Below are positions 51,961 through 60,330 of a stretch of DNA of 64,000 nucleotides, in pieces (positions within the stretch are counted from its first letter, which is position 1; each line of letters opens with the position of its first letter). The stretch is from Nonomuraea polychroma (lineage in GTDB: Bacteria; Actinomycetota; Actinomycetes; Streptosporangiales; Streptosporangiaceae): positions 1,860,001-1,924,000 of the forward strand of contig NZ_SAUN01000001.1 of assembly GCF_004011505.1 (NCBI RefSeq), read 5' to 3'. A program made the translations under genes and the position numbers. The notes under the pieces are model-generated. The model ran no database searches and was not told the origin of the DNA. It saw only the letters and a list, made by a program, of their open reading frames with translations.

Positions 51961-53511
51961 GTGAATCCCGGTAGCGAATATCAGCCGCCGACCACCCCTT
52001 ACCAGGGGCCGGGCAGGCCGTTCGAGCCGCAGGGACCGCCTCCGACGATGCCGACGGTGCCGTACATGCCGCCACCGCAGGGGCCGCCGCCACCGCCACG
52101 GCGGCCCTCCTGGCTGCTGCCCACGCTGGCCGCCGCGCTGGTGGTGTTGGTGGCGGCCGGCGGCGTGGGCGCCTATCTGGTGTACGGCAAGGTCTCCGGC
52201 TCGTTGTTCCCGGCCACGACCGGGCAGCCGTCGTCGTCGCAGCCCCCAGCGGGCGCCGCGAAGGGGCCCGACGTGTGCGCCATGTTGCCCAAGGAGGAGG
52301 TCGACCGGCTCGTGCCGGAGGCGACCGTGACCAAGTCCTCCAGGGAATCCGACGCCACGGTCACGTTCAGCTGCAACTGGGTGAACCGCAACATCTCGTT
52401 CGGCGAGTTCCGGCGCGAGCGGGAGATCGACGTCAGGATCGAGCAGTGGAAGCCCGAGGGCGCCAAGACCGGCAGGTCACTCGCCCAGGGCTCCTACGAG
52501 ATCGACTACGGCGGCGGCAAATACGGCGAGACCGCCAAACCGACGCTGGACCCAGGCGAGAAGATGTACGTCTCCCCGGTCAAGGACATCCCGGGCGTGG
52601 GCGACGGCGCGTTCGCCCAATACACCTGGAGCCGGGACAAGAAGCTGATGTGGTTCGCCTACGGCAAGGCCCACGCCCGGGTCGGCGACATGACGATCGA
52701 GCTGAAGTACCAGGCGGACCAGCAGCGCAAGGACGCGCAGATCCTGTCCAACGACACCGTGCAGGCGATCACCGAGGAGAACGCGATCCGCGAGGTGAGC
52801 GGCCTGATCGCCTACTTCGCCAAGGGCGCGGCCGCCTGGCAGGCGAAGAACCCCAACGTGCTGGCCCAGCCGGAGCCGTCGCAGAGCGCGAGCGCGACCA
52901 GCGCACCGCCGGAGCCCTCCCCGTCCGTCCTGCCCTCCTTCCCCGCCGACTGCACCGCCTTGACGGAGGTGGCCACCCGGTTGGTGCCGGATCCGGAAAC
53001 GCGGGCCCGCGGCACCACGATCGGGGCCGACAGCCAGACGGAGTGCCGCTGGCTCAACAAGAACCTGCCCGGAGGCGAGGGGATCATCAAGATCCGCAGC
53101 GCGCTGATCACCGTGCACCGGTTCACCAACCGGGCGGGCGGCGTCGACGAGGCCTCGGCCAAGGGCTACTACGCGAGCCGGCGCGGCTCCGACCAGCATA
53201 TGGCGCAGTCATCGATGGGCGGCATCACCTGGGGCAAGGTCGCCGACGTCGAGGGGCTGGGCGAGCAGGCGTACCGGCAGTTCGTCCAGACCAGGGGGCG
53301 GGGCGAGGTATCGGCGTCCTCCGGGTCGGTGCTGATGCGCAAGGGCGCCGTCGTGGTGCGGGTGGACTACTCGGGGCACCAGCGGCCCGAGGGTGAGCCG
53401 ACGAACTCACCCAAGGTCAAGCTCATGACCGAGAAGGACGCGCTGGGCGGCGCGCTCACGCTGGCCAGGGCGTACATGGCCGAGCTGGACAAGCAACCGG
53501 CGGGCGGTTAG
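51961..53511 (+). CDS. Membrane protein with two DUF3558-like ectodomains, no kinase
   Basis: A 516-residue protein. The N-terminal ~45 residues are Pro-rich (PPPQGPPPPPRRP), followed by one transmembrane helix (about 52-72) and a large outside part. Two similar modules are visible: the first starts PDVCAMLPKEEVDRLVPEA with FSCNW, the second starts PADCTALTEVATRLVPDPE with ECRW. Both match the Cys-then-CxW pattern seen in the ectodomains of the two upstream kinases. It may be a ligand-binding partner or decoy for those kinases (inference). The GTG at 51961 has AGGAG upstream. It is convergent with the decayed ABC genes. Confidence 0.78.
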   Translation: MNPGSEYQPPTTPYQGPGRPFEPQGPPPTMPTVPYMPPPQGPPPPPRRPSWLLPTLAAALVVLVAAGGVGAYLVYGKVSGSLFPATTGQPSSSQPPAGAAKGPDVCAMLPKEEVDRLVPEATVTKSSRESDATVTFSCNWVNRNISFGEFRREREIDVRIEQWKPEGAKTGRSLAQGSYEIDYGGGKYGETAKPTLDPGEKMYVSPVKDIPGVGDGAFAQYTWSRDKKLMWFAYGKAHARVGDMTIELKYQADQQRKDAQILSNDTVQAITEENAIREVSGLIAYFAKGAAAWQAKNPNVLAQPEPSQSASATSAPPEPSPSVLPSFPADCTALTEVATRLVPDPETRARGTTIGADSQTECRWLNKNLPGGEGIIKIRSALITVHRFTNRAGGVDEASAKGYYASRRGSDQHMAQSSMGGITWGKVADVEGLGEQAYRQFVQTRGRGEVSASSGSVLMRKGAVVVRVDYSGHQRPEGEPTNSPKVKLMTEKDALGGALTLARAYMAELDKQPAGG

Positions 53512-54012
53512 GCGGGGGCGTCGCGCAGCCGCTCCACGCGGATGCCGCGCAGCAGCAGCTCCGACACCACCACCGCGGCCAGCAGGCTGACGAGCAGGGC
53601 GGCGCCCACGACGAGTGCGACGGGCGCCGCCGCCACCTCGTGCGGCAGCGGCGGCGTGACGGGCGGCTCGGCGAACTGCGGGATCCTGCCGAGCGCCGCC
53701 CCGGCCGCCACGAGGCCCGCGAGCAGCCCGGCCAGCGTGCCCGCGGCCACCGTGATCACCTGCTCCAGCAGCAGCGCCACCCGTCAGCGCCGCCACCCGC
53801 GCTCCTGATGCCTCCAGCGCGGCCAGCTCGTACCCGCGTCTCCTGGCCGCCGTTTAGAGCGCCAGGACGGTGCGCCCGAGCGCCAGCGCGGCTGCCGCCA
53901 GCGCGGACACCAACAGCAGCAAGAGCGCCGGCCCCGGCCCCTGGCCGGCGTAGGACGCGGCCAGGTCGGCCGTCGTCCGCCGTGACACCACCGACAGCCC
54001 CTGCCGCTCCAG
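53508..54012 (-). pseudogene. Remnant of an FtsX/MacB-like ABC permease
   Basis: Three out-of-frame pieces line up as the C-terminal end of an FtsX-like permease. First comes a segment with RRTTADLAASYAG and a hydrophobic helix (LLLLLVSALAAAALALG), read from about 54010 and ended by a TAA near 53855. Next is RRRGYELAALEASGARVAAL, the typical cytoplasmic loop. After a further frameshift, a frame starting MALLLEQVITVAAGTLAG contains the last two helices and ends at 53508. The N-terminal helix and large periplasmic domain are missing. The remnant is fused to the 3' end of the ATPase gene. Confidence 0.7.
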
Positions 54013-54671
54013 CGCTCGATCACCCGATCGCAGCGCTCGGCGACCTCGGGGTCGTGGGTGGCGATCACCAGCGTGGTGCCCTCGTCCGCCACCGCCAGCA
54101 GCTCGTCCAGCACGACGGCGCGGTGCGTGGCGTCCTGCTCGGCCGTCGGCTCGTCGGCCAGCAACACCCGGGGCCGCAACGCCAGCGCCCTGGCCACCGC
54201 GACCCGCTGCTGCTGCCCGCCCGACAGCTCCTCCACCGGGTGATCGGCGAACCTCGCCACCCGCAGCCGCTCCAGCGTCACCGCCGCAAGCCGCATGGCC
54301 TCGCGCGGCGCCCGCCCGGCCGCACGCAGCGCGACCTCGACGTTCTCGGCCGCCGTGAGCAGGCTCAGCATCCCGTACGACTGGAAGACGAGCGCCAGCC
54401 CGGCCCGCAGCTCCGGCTGCTCGTCCAGGGGCACGCCGCCGACCAGGACCCGCCCCGAGGCGGGCGGGAGCAGCCCGGCGAGCGTGGTCGGCAACGTCGT
54501 CTTGCCGGAGCCCGACGGGCCCATGAGCGCCACGCGCTCGGCGCGGTCGAGCTCGAGGGTGAGGTCTTCGATGATCGTGCGCCCGCCTGCCCGGCAGCTG
54601 AGCGCGCGGCAGGCGAGCACCGGTCCAGGCGCCACTCGCGGATCATCCTCCTGACCAGTGATCCACGTCAA
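53784..54671 (-). CDS. ABC transporter ATP-binding protein (MacB/LolD type) reading into permease remnant
   Basis: The first ~220 residues are an intact MacB/LolD-type ATPase: Walker A GPSGSGKTT (51-59), Q-loop VFQSYG, signature LSGGQQQR (149-156), Walker B VLLADEP (169-175), and H-loop ATHDPE. From residue ~221 the frame runs into out-of-frame permease DNA and gives an Arg/Trp-rich nonsense tail, for a total of 295 residues. The ATPase may fold but has lost its permease partner. The start is uncertain: TTG at 54671, or GTGs at 54635 and 54620. A TGCAAC palindrome lies just upstream. Confidence 0.65.
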   Translation of the reverse strand: MTWITGQEDDPRVAPGPVLACRALSCRAGGRTIIEDLTLELDRAERVALMGPSGSGKTTLPTTLAGLLPPASGRVLVGGVPLDEQPELRAGLALVFQSYGMLSLLTAAENVEVALRAAGRAPREAMRLAAVTLERLRVARFADHPVEELSGGQQQRVAVARALALRPRVLLADEPTAEQDATHRAVVLDELLAVADEGTTLVIATHDPEVAERCDRVIERWSGRGCRWCHGGRRPTWPRPTPARGRGRRSCCCWCPRWRQPRWRSGAPSWRSKRRPGDAGTSWPRWRHQERGWRR

Positions 54672-54684
54672 CGGTTAATAAGGC

Positions 54685-54699
54685 TGCAACCGGGTTGCA
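54685..54699. promoter_or_regulatory. Inverted repeat upstream of the ABC ATPase gene
   Basis: TGCAAC (54685-54690) and GTTGCA (54694-54699) flank a CGG spacer, in the AT-richer 138-bp gap upstream of the ATPase start. It is a plausible repressor operator. The rest of the gap (to 54809) holds no gene. Confidence 0.4.
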
Positions 54700-54809
54700 A
54701 GTGAGACAAATACTGTTATTTCTGCAAGCACTTGAGCCGCGCGATCCGAGTTTGTCCAGTACAGGGGCATGGGCAAACCAAGGGGATCACGCGGCTCGCT
54801 TCGTTTCCG

Positions 54810-56420
54810 TCACGTGTTGCGTGCTGAGCGGTCCAGGAAGGGCTCCAGCAGGCCCGGCACTGCGCGCGAGGCCAGGTCCAGACCGTCGCCGCGGCCGACA
54901 TCCACGACGTCGTAGCGCCCGTCGCCGGCGGCGGTGGTGGCCGACACCGTCAACAGGCCGTGGCGCCGCTGGAAGAGCGACTCGGTGATGGTCCAGCCGG
55001 AGATGCCGGCGCGGTCGAGCGCCACCGTACGCCGGACCACGGAGCCGGTCCGCGTGATCAGGTGCCGTCCGCCGAGCGCATGCCCGAGGCTCCTGGCGCT
55101 CTCCGCGGCCAGCCATAACCCGAGCGGCAGCGCCACGGCGGGCGCCGCCCAGACCCAGGCCCGCACCCACGCCCACGGCACCAGCGACGACACGGCGGCC
55201 GCGCCTGCCGCCAGAACGAGCACGGTCACCAGAGCCCGCCCGATCCGCCTGCGCCTGGCCGCCGGGGGATGCGCCGCGAGCCCACTCCCCACCCCGGCAC
55301 CCGTCCCCAGCTCGGAGGCTGTGCCCGGCCCGGGGGTGGTGCTGGGCCGGGGGGACGCCGGGGCGGGGAGGTTCGTGCGCGCGATCTCGGCGGCGAGGCG
55401 GCCGGCGACGGCGCGGGGGAGTGGCGGGGTCAGGGCGGCGACGTCCTCGGTCTCGTTCTCGCCCGCCTTGCCGAGCCCGGTGGCGATGGCCTTGACGCGC
55501 GCCCCGCCGCCCAGCCGGAGCAGCAGCGGCTCGCTGATCTCCACACCCCGCAGACGACGCTCCTCCATCGTGAGCGACCGGGCGGTCAGCAGGCCGCGGC
55601 GTAGCCGGAGCCGCCCCGGCTCACGTTCCAGCCGGTAACGCCCCCACGACTCCGCGAACAGCAGCCCGGCCCCCAGCGCCCCCACAGCGGCGTTCGCCAC
55701 GAGCAGCAGCGGGACGGTCACCACCGGCCGCGCGGTCACCCAGCTCCACAGTCCCTCGGCGACCTCTGTGGTGAGCACCTTGACGCCGATCGTGTTGAGC
55801 CCTTTGTAGGCGAGGCCCAGCACGACCGCCGCGCCCGTGAACGTCCACACCGACAGCGGCGCATACCTGATCCACGACCACTTGAGCTCCGCCAGAGGCG
55901 CGTCCACCTGCGGCCCCGCGACGGCGCCGCGCAGCAGCGTACGGCGCAACGTCTCGGCGTCGTGCCTGGTCAGCGGATCCAGGCGAAGCTCGTCGTCCTC
56001 GGCCGAGCGCTCGCCCGTGCCCACCTTGACCACGGTCAGCCCGAACGCTCGCAGCACCGGATCGGCCCGCAGGTCCACGCTCCGCACGCGATCGCGCGGG
56101 ATCGAGCGGCGCTGCCGCACGGCGATGCCCGAGCGCAGTTCGAGCCGGTCGTCGGTCAGGCGCCAGCGGGTCGTGCGCAACCTGATCACGTCGTACGCCA
56201 GCACCCCGGCGACGATCAGCACCGCGGCCCCCGCACACACCGCCACGACGCCGGCGACCGGCCAATCCCGGGTGGTGAGGAACCGGACGAGCCCGAGCAC
56301 GGCGGGCACCGCGAACGCCGATGACTTGACCGCCGACGCCCCCAGGCTGCGGCGCGCCGGCCGCTGCCAGTCCTGGCCCCAGCCCGCATCCTGCTCGCGC
56401 CGTACGGAGATCTCGCTCAT
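54810..56420 (-). CDS. Large bacterial PH-domain (bPH2/YdbT-like) membrane protein
   Basis: A 536-residue membrane protein with repeated bPH2 modules and paired transmembrane helices, the design of B. subtilis YdbT. Module one follows helices at about residues 35-80 and begins RWRLTDDRLELRSGI. A second follows helices at about 190-260 (RLRRGLLTARSLTMEERRL). A third follows helices near 395-445 (GRHLITRTGSVVRRTVALDR). A long Pro/Gly-rich linker lies near 345-380. The function is unknown. The ATG at 56420 overlaps the stop of the smaller PH-domain gene as ATGA. It is last in a three-gene operon. Confidence 0.85.
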   Translation of the reverse strand: MSEISVRREQDAGWGQDWQRPARRSLGASAVKSSAFAVPAVLGLVRFLTTRDWPVAGVVAVCAGAAVLIVAGVLAYDVIRLRTTRWRLTDDRLELRSGIAVRQRRSIPRDRVRSVDLRADPVLRAFGLTVVKVGTGERSAEDDELRLDPLTRHDAETLRRTLLRGAVAGPQVDAPLAELKWSWIRYAPLSVWTFTGAAVVLGLAYKGLNTIGVKVLTTEVAEGLWSWVTARPVVTVPLLLVANAAVGALGAGLLFAESWGRYRLEREPGRLRLRRGLLTARSLTMEERRLRGVEISEPLLLRLGGGARVKAIATGLGKAGENETEDVAALTPPLPRAVAGRLAAEIARTNLPAPASPRPSTTPGPGTASELGTGAGVGSGLAAHPPAARRRRIGRALVTVLVLAAGAAAVSSLVPWAWVRAWVWAAPAVALPLGLWLAAESARSLGHALGGRHLITRTGSVVRRTVALDRAGISGWTITESLFQRRHGLLTVSATTAAGDGRYDVVDVGRGDGLDLASRAVPGLLEPFLDRSARNT

Positions 56421-56908
56421 GTGGCGTCACCGGGGGTGGCCTGAGTGCTGGCGGTCAGGCGTTCGGCCAGGTCGGCGGCCAGCGCGTGGTCCAGAGCCTC
56501 GATCTTGACGGCGCCCGCCGACGACGCCGTGGTGACCGTGACGTCCGCCAGCCCGAACCATCGCTGCACCGGCCCCCGCGCGGTGTCGATCCGCTGGATC
56601 CGTGACATCGGCGCCACCTTCCAGGTGTGCGTCAGCCAGCCCTTGCGTGTGTAGACCGCCTCCTCGGTGACCTCCCAGCGCTCCACCCGGTAGGAGGCCC
56701 GCGGCGCCACCACCGCGAGCACCAGGCAGCCCACGGCGAACGCCGCGACCACCATCCCCAGCCAGACCGGCCGGTCGGTGAACACCCAGTACGACACCAC
56801 CGCGCCGGCGGCGACCGGCACCATGAGGATCAGCCACTGCACGGTCCACCACGGGATCGCCCGCGGATCGGCCTGGTGGCGCGGCGGCCGCAGCGACGTC
56901 GTGCTCAT
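56417..56908 (-). CDS. Small bacterial PH-domain (YdbS-like) membrane protein
   Basis: A 163-residue protein with two transmembrane helices (about 22-42 and 48-68) and one bPH2 domain (SYRVERWEVTEEAVYTRKGW, then the typical MSRIQRIDTARGPVQRWFGL). This is the YdbS partner of YdbT-like proteins, and the gene pair order matches. The ATG at 56908 overlaps the upstream 75-aa gene, and its stop overlaps the YdbT-like gene, both as ATGA. The start was chosen from this overlap and from homology. Confidence 0.87.
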   Translation of the reverse strand: MSTTSLRPPRHQADPRAIPWWTVQWLILMVPVAAGAVVSYWVFTDRPVWLGMVVAAFAVGCLVLAVVAPRASYRVERWEVTEEAVYTRKGWLTHTWKVAPMSRIQRIDTARGPVQRWFGLADVTVTTASSAGAVKIEALDHALAADLAERLTASTQATPGDAT

Positions 56909-57132
56909 TCGCCCGCCTCCGCCTTCTTCGCCGAGTCGGCGACCGCCAGCAACACGAAGCCGAGCACGCCGATCACGATGCCCGCGAACACCTCGTACCC
57001 GTCGAGGAACGCCAGGTGGTTGACCACGATCAGGCCCTCGGCCCACCGCCACCACCCGAGCAGGGCGTTCACCAGACCGCCCACGCCCTGCAGAAGCAGC
57101 AGCCAGCCGAGCACCTTCAATACCTCTTCCAT
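56905..57132 (-). CDS. Small two-helix membrane protein (75 aa)
   Basis: A 75-residue hydrophobic protein with two predicted helices (VLGWLLLLQGVGGLVNALLG and VFAGIVIGVLGFVLLAVA), joined by a loop rich in Trp and Asn. I do not recognise the family. The ATG at 57132 has a GGAAGG purine run about 10 bases upstream. It leads the PH-domain operon, overlapping the next gene by ATGA, and is divergent from the sensor kinase gene by 105 bp. It is probably a subunit of the PH-domain membrane complex (inference). Confidence 0.65.
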   Translation of the reverse strand: MEEVLKVLGWLLLLQGVGGLVNALLGWWRWAEGLIVVNHLAFLDGYEVFAGIVIGVLGFVLLAVADSAKKAEAGE

Positions 57133-57237
57133 GGTGAAGAGCCTTCCGAACGGCCGGCGGCGCCCGCGTCGGCCAGAGGTCTCGCCCGGCATCGACTTTG
57201 GTCGGTGTCGCCGTGCCCAGGGGAGGGCCTAACCTCG

Positions 57238-58470
57238 GTGCATGTGACGCGAGCGCGAGGCCGGGACGACCTCGTCCCCGAATACCGGTGGGCGCTTCCG
57301 TCGGTGTTGCTCGGCGACGGCCGGGAGGGCCGCCGGGTGCGGCGCTCGTTGCGCGACTGGATCGTCGACATCGCCATGTTCCTGATCGCCTGCGGCATCA
57401 CGCTGCTCGGACTGGAGGAGATCCAGCACGATCCGGAGCCGCTCATCGCGGTCGAGCAGGTCATGGGCGCGCTGTCCTGTGTGGCCGTCTGGCTGCGGCG
57501 CCGCTGGCCGGTCGGGCTCGCGCTGGTGACGCTCACGCTCTCGGCGTATCTGGAGCTCGTCGGCGGCGCGTCCATCGTGGCGTTGTTCACGGTGGCGGTG
57601 CACCGGCCGTTCAAGGTCTCCGGACCGGTCACACTGCTGGCCCTCATCACCCTGGTGCCCTACCTCTTCCTCCGGCCGCAGAGCGACATCGGGCCGCTGG
57701 AATGGGGCTTGCTCCTGATGGCCCTCATCCTGACCATTTACGCGTGGGGCATCGTGATCAGGGCCAGGCGGCAGCTCATCTGGTCGCTCAGGCAGCGCGC
57801 CGACATCGCCGCCGCGGAGGCCAAGCGGCTCGAACGCGAGCGGATCGCCAGGGAGATGCACGACGTGCTCGCGCACCGCATCTCGATGCTGAGCCTGCAC
57901 GCCGGCGCGCTGGAGTTCCGCCCCGACGCGCCCGCCGGCGAGATCGCCAAGGCAGCCGGGGCCATCAGGGCCAACGCCCACCTGGCGCTGCAGGACCTGC
58001 GCGGGGTGATCGGCGTGTTACGGCACTCGCGGCCGGGCGAGGACGACACCGTGCCCGACCGGCCGCAGCCCACGCTCGCCGACCTGCCGGCGCTGGTCGA
58101 GGAGTGCCGGCAGGCGGGCATGGACGTGCGGCTCGACCTGCGGGCGGAGGACGCGCCCGAAGGGCTGGGCCGTAACCTCTACCGCATCGTCCAGGAGACG
58201 CTCACCAACGCGCGCAAACACGCGGGCGGCGTCCCGGTGACCGTCACCGTGGCGGGCGCGCGTGGCAAGGGCCTGTCTGCGGAGGTGCGCAACCCGCTGG
58301 GCTCCCGCCGCCCCCTGCGGCTTCCAGGGGCGAAGGCGGGGCTCATCGGGCTGACGGAGCGGGCGGAGCTGGCCGGCGGCACACTCGAGCACGGCCCCAC
58401 GCCGGACGGGGAGTTCGTGGTACGCGCCTGGCTGCCGTGGCCGGTGGAGACGACATTGGAGGACGCATGA
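57238..58470 (+). CDS. Two-component sensor histidine kinase (HisKA_3/NarL-partner type)
   Basis: A 410-residue kinase. The N-terminal half has five or so hydrophobic helices (about residues 42-185) with no separate sensor domain. A HisKA_3 dimerisation helix follows with the phospho-accepting His in REMHDVLAHRISMLSLHAG. The HATPase_c domain has an N-box NLYRIVQETLTNARKHA and a G-box GLIGLTERAEL. Such kinases often sense membrane or antibiotic stress. I chose the GTG at 57238, with GGGGAGG about 11 bases upstream. Its stop overlaps the response-regulator start as ATGA. It is divergent from the PH-domain operon. Confidence 0.92.
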   Translation: MHVTRARGRDDLVPEYRWALPSVLLGDGREGRRVRRSLRDWIVDIAMFLIACGITLLGLEEIQHDPEPLIAVEQVMGALSCVAVWLRRRWPVGLALVTLTLSAYLELVGGASIVALFTVAVHRPFKVSGPVTLLALITLVPYLFLRPQSDIGPLEWGLLLMALILTIYAWGIVIRARRQLIWSLRQRADIAAAEAKRLERERIAREMHDVLAHRISMLSLHAGALEFRPDAPAGEIAKAAGAIRANAHLALQDLRGVIGVLRHSRPGEDDTVPDRPQPTLADLPALVEECRQAGMDVRLDLRAEDAPEGLGRNLYRIVQETLTNARKHAGGVPVTVTVAGARGKGLSAEVRNPLGSRRPLRLPGAKAGLIGLTERAELAGGTLEHGPTPDGEFVVRAWLPWPVETTLEDA

Positions 58471-59135
58471 CGACACCCGCCGGCGGGCCGATCAGGCTGC
58501 TGATCGTCGACGACGATGCCATGGTGCGGGCCGGGTTATCGATGATCCTCGGCGGCACGGGCGACATCGAGATCGTGGCCGAGGCCGGCGACGGTTCCGA
58601 GGTGCCGCCGCTGGTGGCCGAGCACCGGCCCGACGTGGTGCTGATGGACATCCGCATGCCCGGCGTCGACGGGCTCACCGCGACCGAGGCGCTGCGGGCG
58701 ACGACGTCGCCGCCCGAGGTGGTGGTGCTGACCACGTTCCACGCCGACGCGCAGGTGCTGCGGGCGCTGCGGGCGGGGGCGGCCGGATTCCTGCTGAAGG
58801 ACATCGCGCCCGGTGATCTGGTGCAGGCGATCAGGAAGGTGGCCGCGGGGGAGCCGATCCTGTCGCCGGCGGTGACGCGGCAGCTGATCACGCACGTGTC
58901 GGACGATGGGGCCGGGGAGCGTACGGACCGGGCCAGGAAGCTGCTCGGCCGGCTCAGCGAACGCGAGCGCGAGGTGGCGCTGGCCGTGGGGCAGGGCAGG
59001 TCGAACGCCGAGATCGCGCGGGAGCTCTACATGAGCGTGCCCACGGTCAAGGCGCACGTCTCGCGCATCCTGACCAAGCTGGACCTCAACAACCGGGTCC
59101 AGGTGGCGCTGCTGGTCTACGACGCTAACGGGTGA
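58467..59135 (+). CDS. NarL/LuxR-family response regulator
   Basis: A 222-residue regulator. The receiver (1-125) has the acidic triad (Asp15-17) and phospho-acceptor Asp61 in VVLMDIRMPG. A LuxR-type helix-turn-helix (from about 155) reads LSEREREVALAVGQG with a VPTVKAHVSRILTKL recognition helix. It is coupled to the upstream histidine kinase by ATGA. Its 3' end overlaps the convergent phosphotransferase gene by 11 bp. A likely target is the divergent PH-domain operon (positional inference). Confidence 0.95.
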   Translation: MTTPAGGPIRLLIVDDDAMVRAGLSMILGGTGDIEIVAEAGDGSEVPPLVAEHRPDVVLMDIRMPGVDGLTATEALRATTSPPEVVVLTTFHADAQVLRALRAGAAGFLLKDIAPGDLVQAIRKVAAGEPILSPAVTRQLITHVSDDGAGERTDRARKLLGRLSEREREVALAVGQGRSNAEIARELYMSVPTVKAHVSRILTKLDLNNRVQVALLVYDANG

Positions 59136-60186
59136 GCAGCTCCTCGATCGTGGCCCGGTGCAGCACCAGGTCGTCGGGGTCGTCCGGGACCGGCTGCTCG
59201 CCGAAGTGGATCCTGCGCTGCCACACCCGGGCCATGATGATCCCGTGCCGGAGGGCGGCGTACATCTCGTAGAAGCCCATGTCGCGGGGCTGATAGCCGG
59301 TCAGCTCCTGATATGTCCGGCAGACGTCGTCCTGCCGCATGAACCCCGGCATCCCCGGGAAGCCCGCCCCGGCCGTGAGGTCCTGGAAGAACCGGTGCAA
59401 GAAGATCATCCAGGACAGGTCCAGCTCGGGCGGCCCCACGGCGGCCATCTCCCAGTCGAGCACCGCGACGGGGGTGAAGTCCTGGAACAGGATGTTCCCG
59501 ATCCTGGCGTCGCCCCAGCACAGCACGTCGGGCCCGGGGTCCTCCGGCCAGTGCCACTCCAGCCAGTCGAAGGCCCGCTCCAGCACGGGGATGCGCCGCT
59601 CGCCGTGGGCCCACCGGTAGTACGCGTACTGCGCCTCCACGTGCGCCCGCAGCCCGCCCGTCCCGATCGCGGACAACTCGTGCGGGGAGAGCGGCGCCCG
59701 GTGCAGCGCGGCCAGGATCCCGACGCTGGCGTCCTGCAGCCTGCGCTGGTCCTCGGGCGGGGCATCGCACAACCACCCGCCGAACGTGTACGGCATCACA
59801 TCCGGCGGCACCTCGCCCTCGGCCTGCTCCATCACGAAGAACGGGGTGCCGAGCGGGCCGGGATCCGGCTCGAACCAGAGGGCCCTGGGCGCTGGAATTC
59901 CAGCTTTTTGCCTGGCCAGGCGCATGACGTCGAACTGCGCCCGCAAATCATACGAAGGAAAGACCGGAACGGCTTCTCCCGTTGGCGCCAGCCTTGCTAC
60001 GCAGCGCGTTCGCTCCTCACCCCAGGTGGCGGTGAAGAACACGGTCTCGCTTGACATGCCGTTGCTCGTCGGTCTGGACAGTTCGGACACCGAGGCGTCG
60101 TGGCCGACCCTGCCTCGAAGCCAGATAGTCACGCGTTCGCGCAGTTCGTCCAGGTCACGGGTGGATGTACGCATCTGTTCGGTCAT
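59125..60186 (-). CDS. APH/ChoK-like phosphotransferase family protein
   Basis: A 353-residue protein of the aminoglycoside phosphotransferase-like fold, in the subgroup related to the N-terminal part of ACAD10/11. It carries NGMSSETVFFTATW (nucleotide loop), VLCWGDARIGNILF (the Brenner-type catalytic loop with Asp and Asn; the usual HGD is WGD here), and VAVLDWEMAAVGPPELDL (metal Asp). The substrate is likely a small hydroxyl compound or hydroxyacyl-CoA; antibiotic resistance is not implied. The ATG is at 60186. It converges with the response-regulator gene by an 11-bp overlap and is divergent from the NYN-domain gene. Confidence 0.85.
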   Translation of the reverse strand: MTEQMRTSTRDLDELRERVTIWLRGRVGHDASVSELSRPTSNGMSSETVFFTATWGEERTRCVARLAPTGEAVPVFPSYDLRAQFDVMRLARQKAGIPAPRALWFEPDPGPLGTPFFVMEQAEGEVPPDVMPYTFGGWLCDAPPEDQRRLQDASVGILAALHRAPLSPHELSAIGTGGLRAHVEAQYAYYRWAHGERRIPVLERAFDWLEWHWPEDPGPDVLCWGDARIGNILFQDFTPVAVLDWEMAAVGPPELDLSWMIFLHRFFQDLTAGAGFPGMPGFMRQDDVCRTYQELTGYQPRDMGFYEMYAALRHGIIMARVWQRRIHFGEQPVPDDPDDLVLHRATIEELLTR

Positions 60187-60330
60187 GGCCGGCCTCCCGG
60201 GTCGACAGGCGCCCCGGCACAGTCGTACACCCCCAACCAAGCGCTCGTCCATACGCAGGTGGCCGTTACGGTCAGGTACGCGGCAGCCGTACCCTTGTCT
60301 GAAAGGGCATGTCACGAAGGGACAAGTGGG

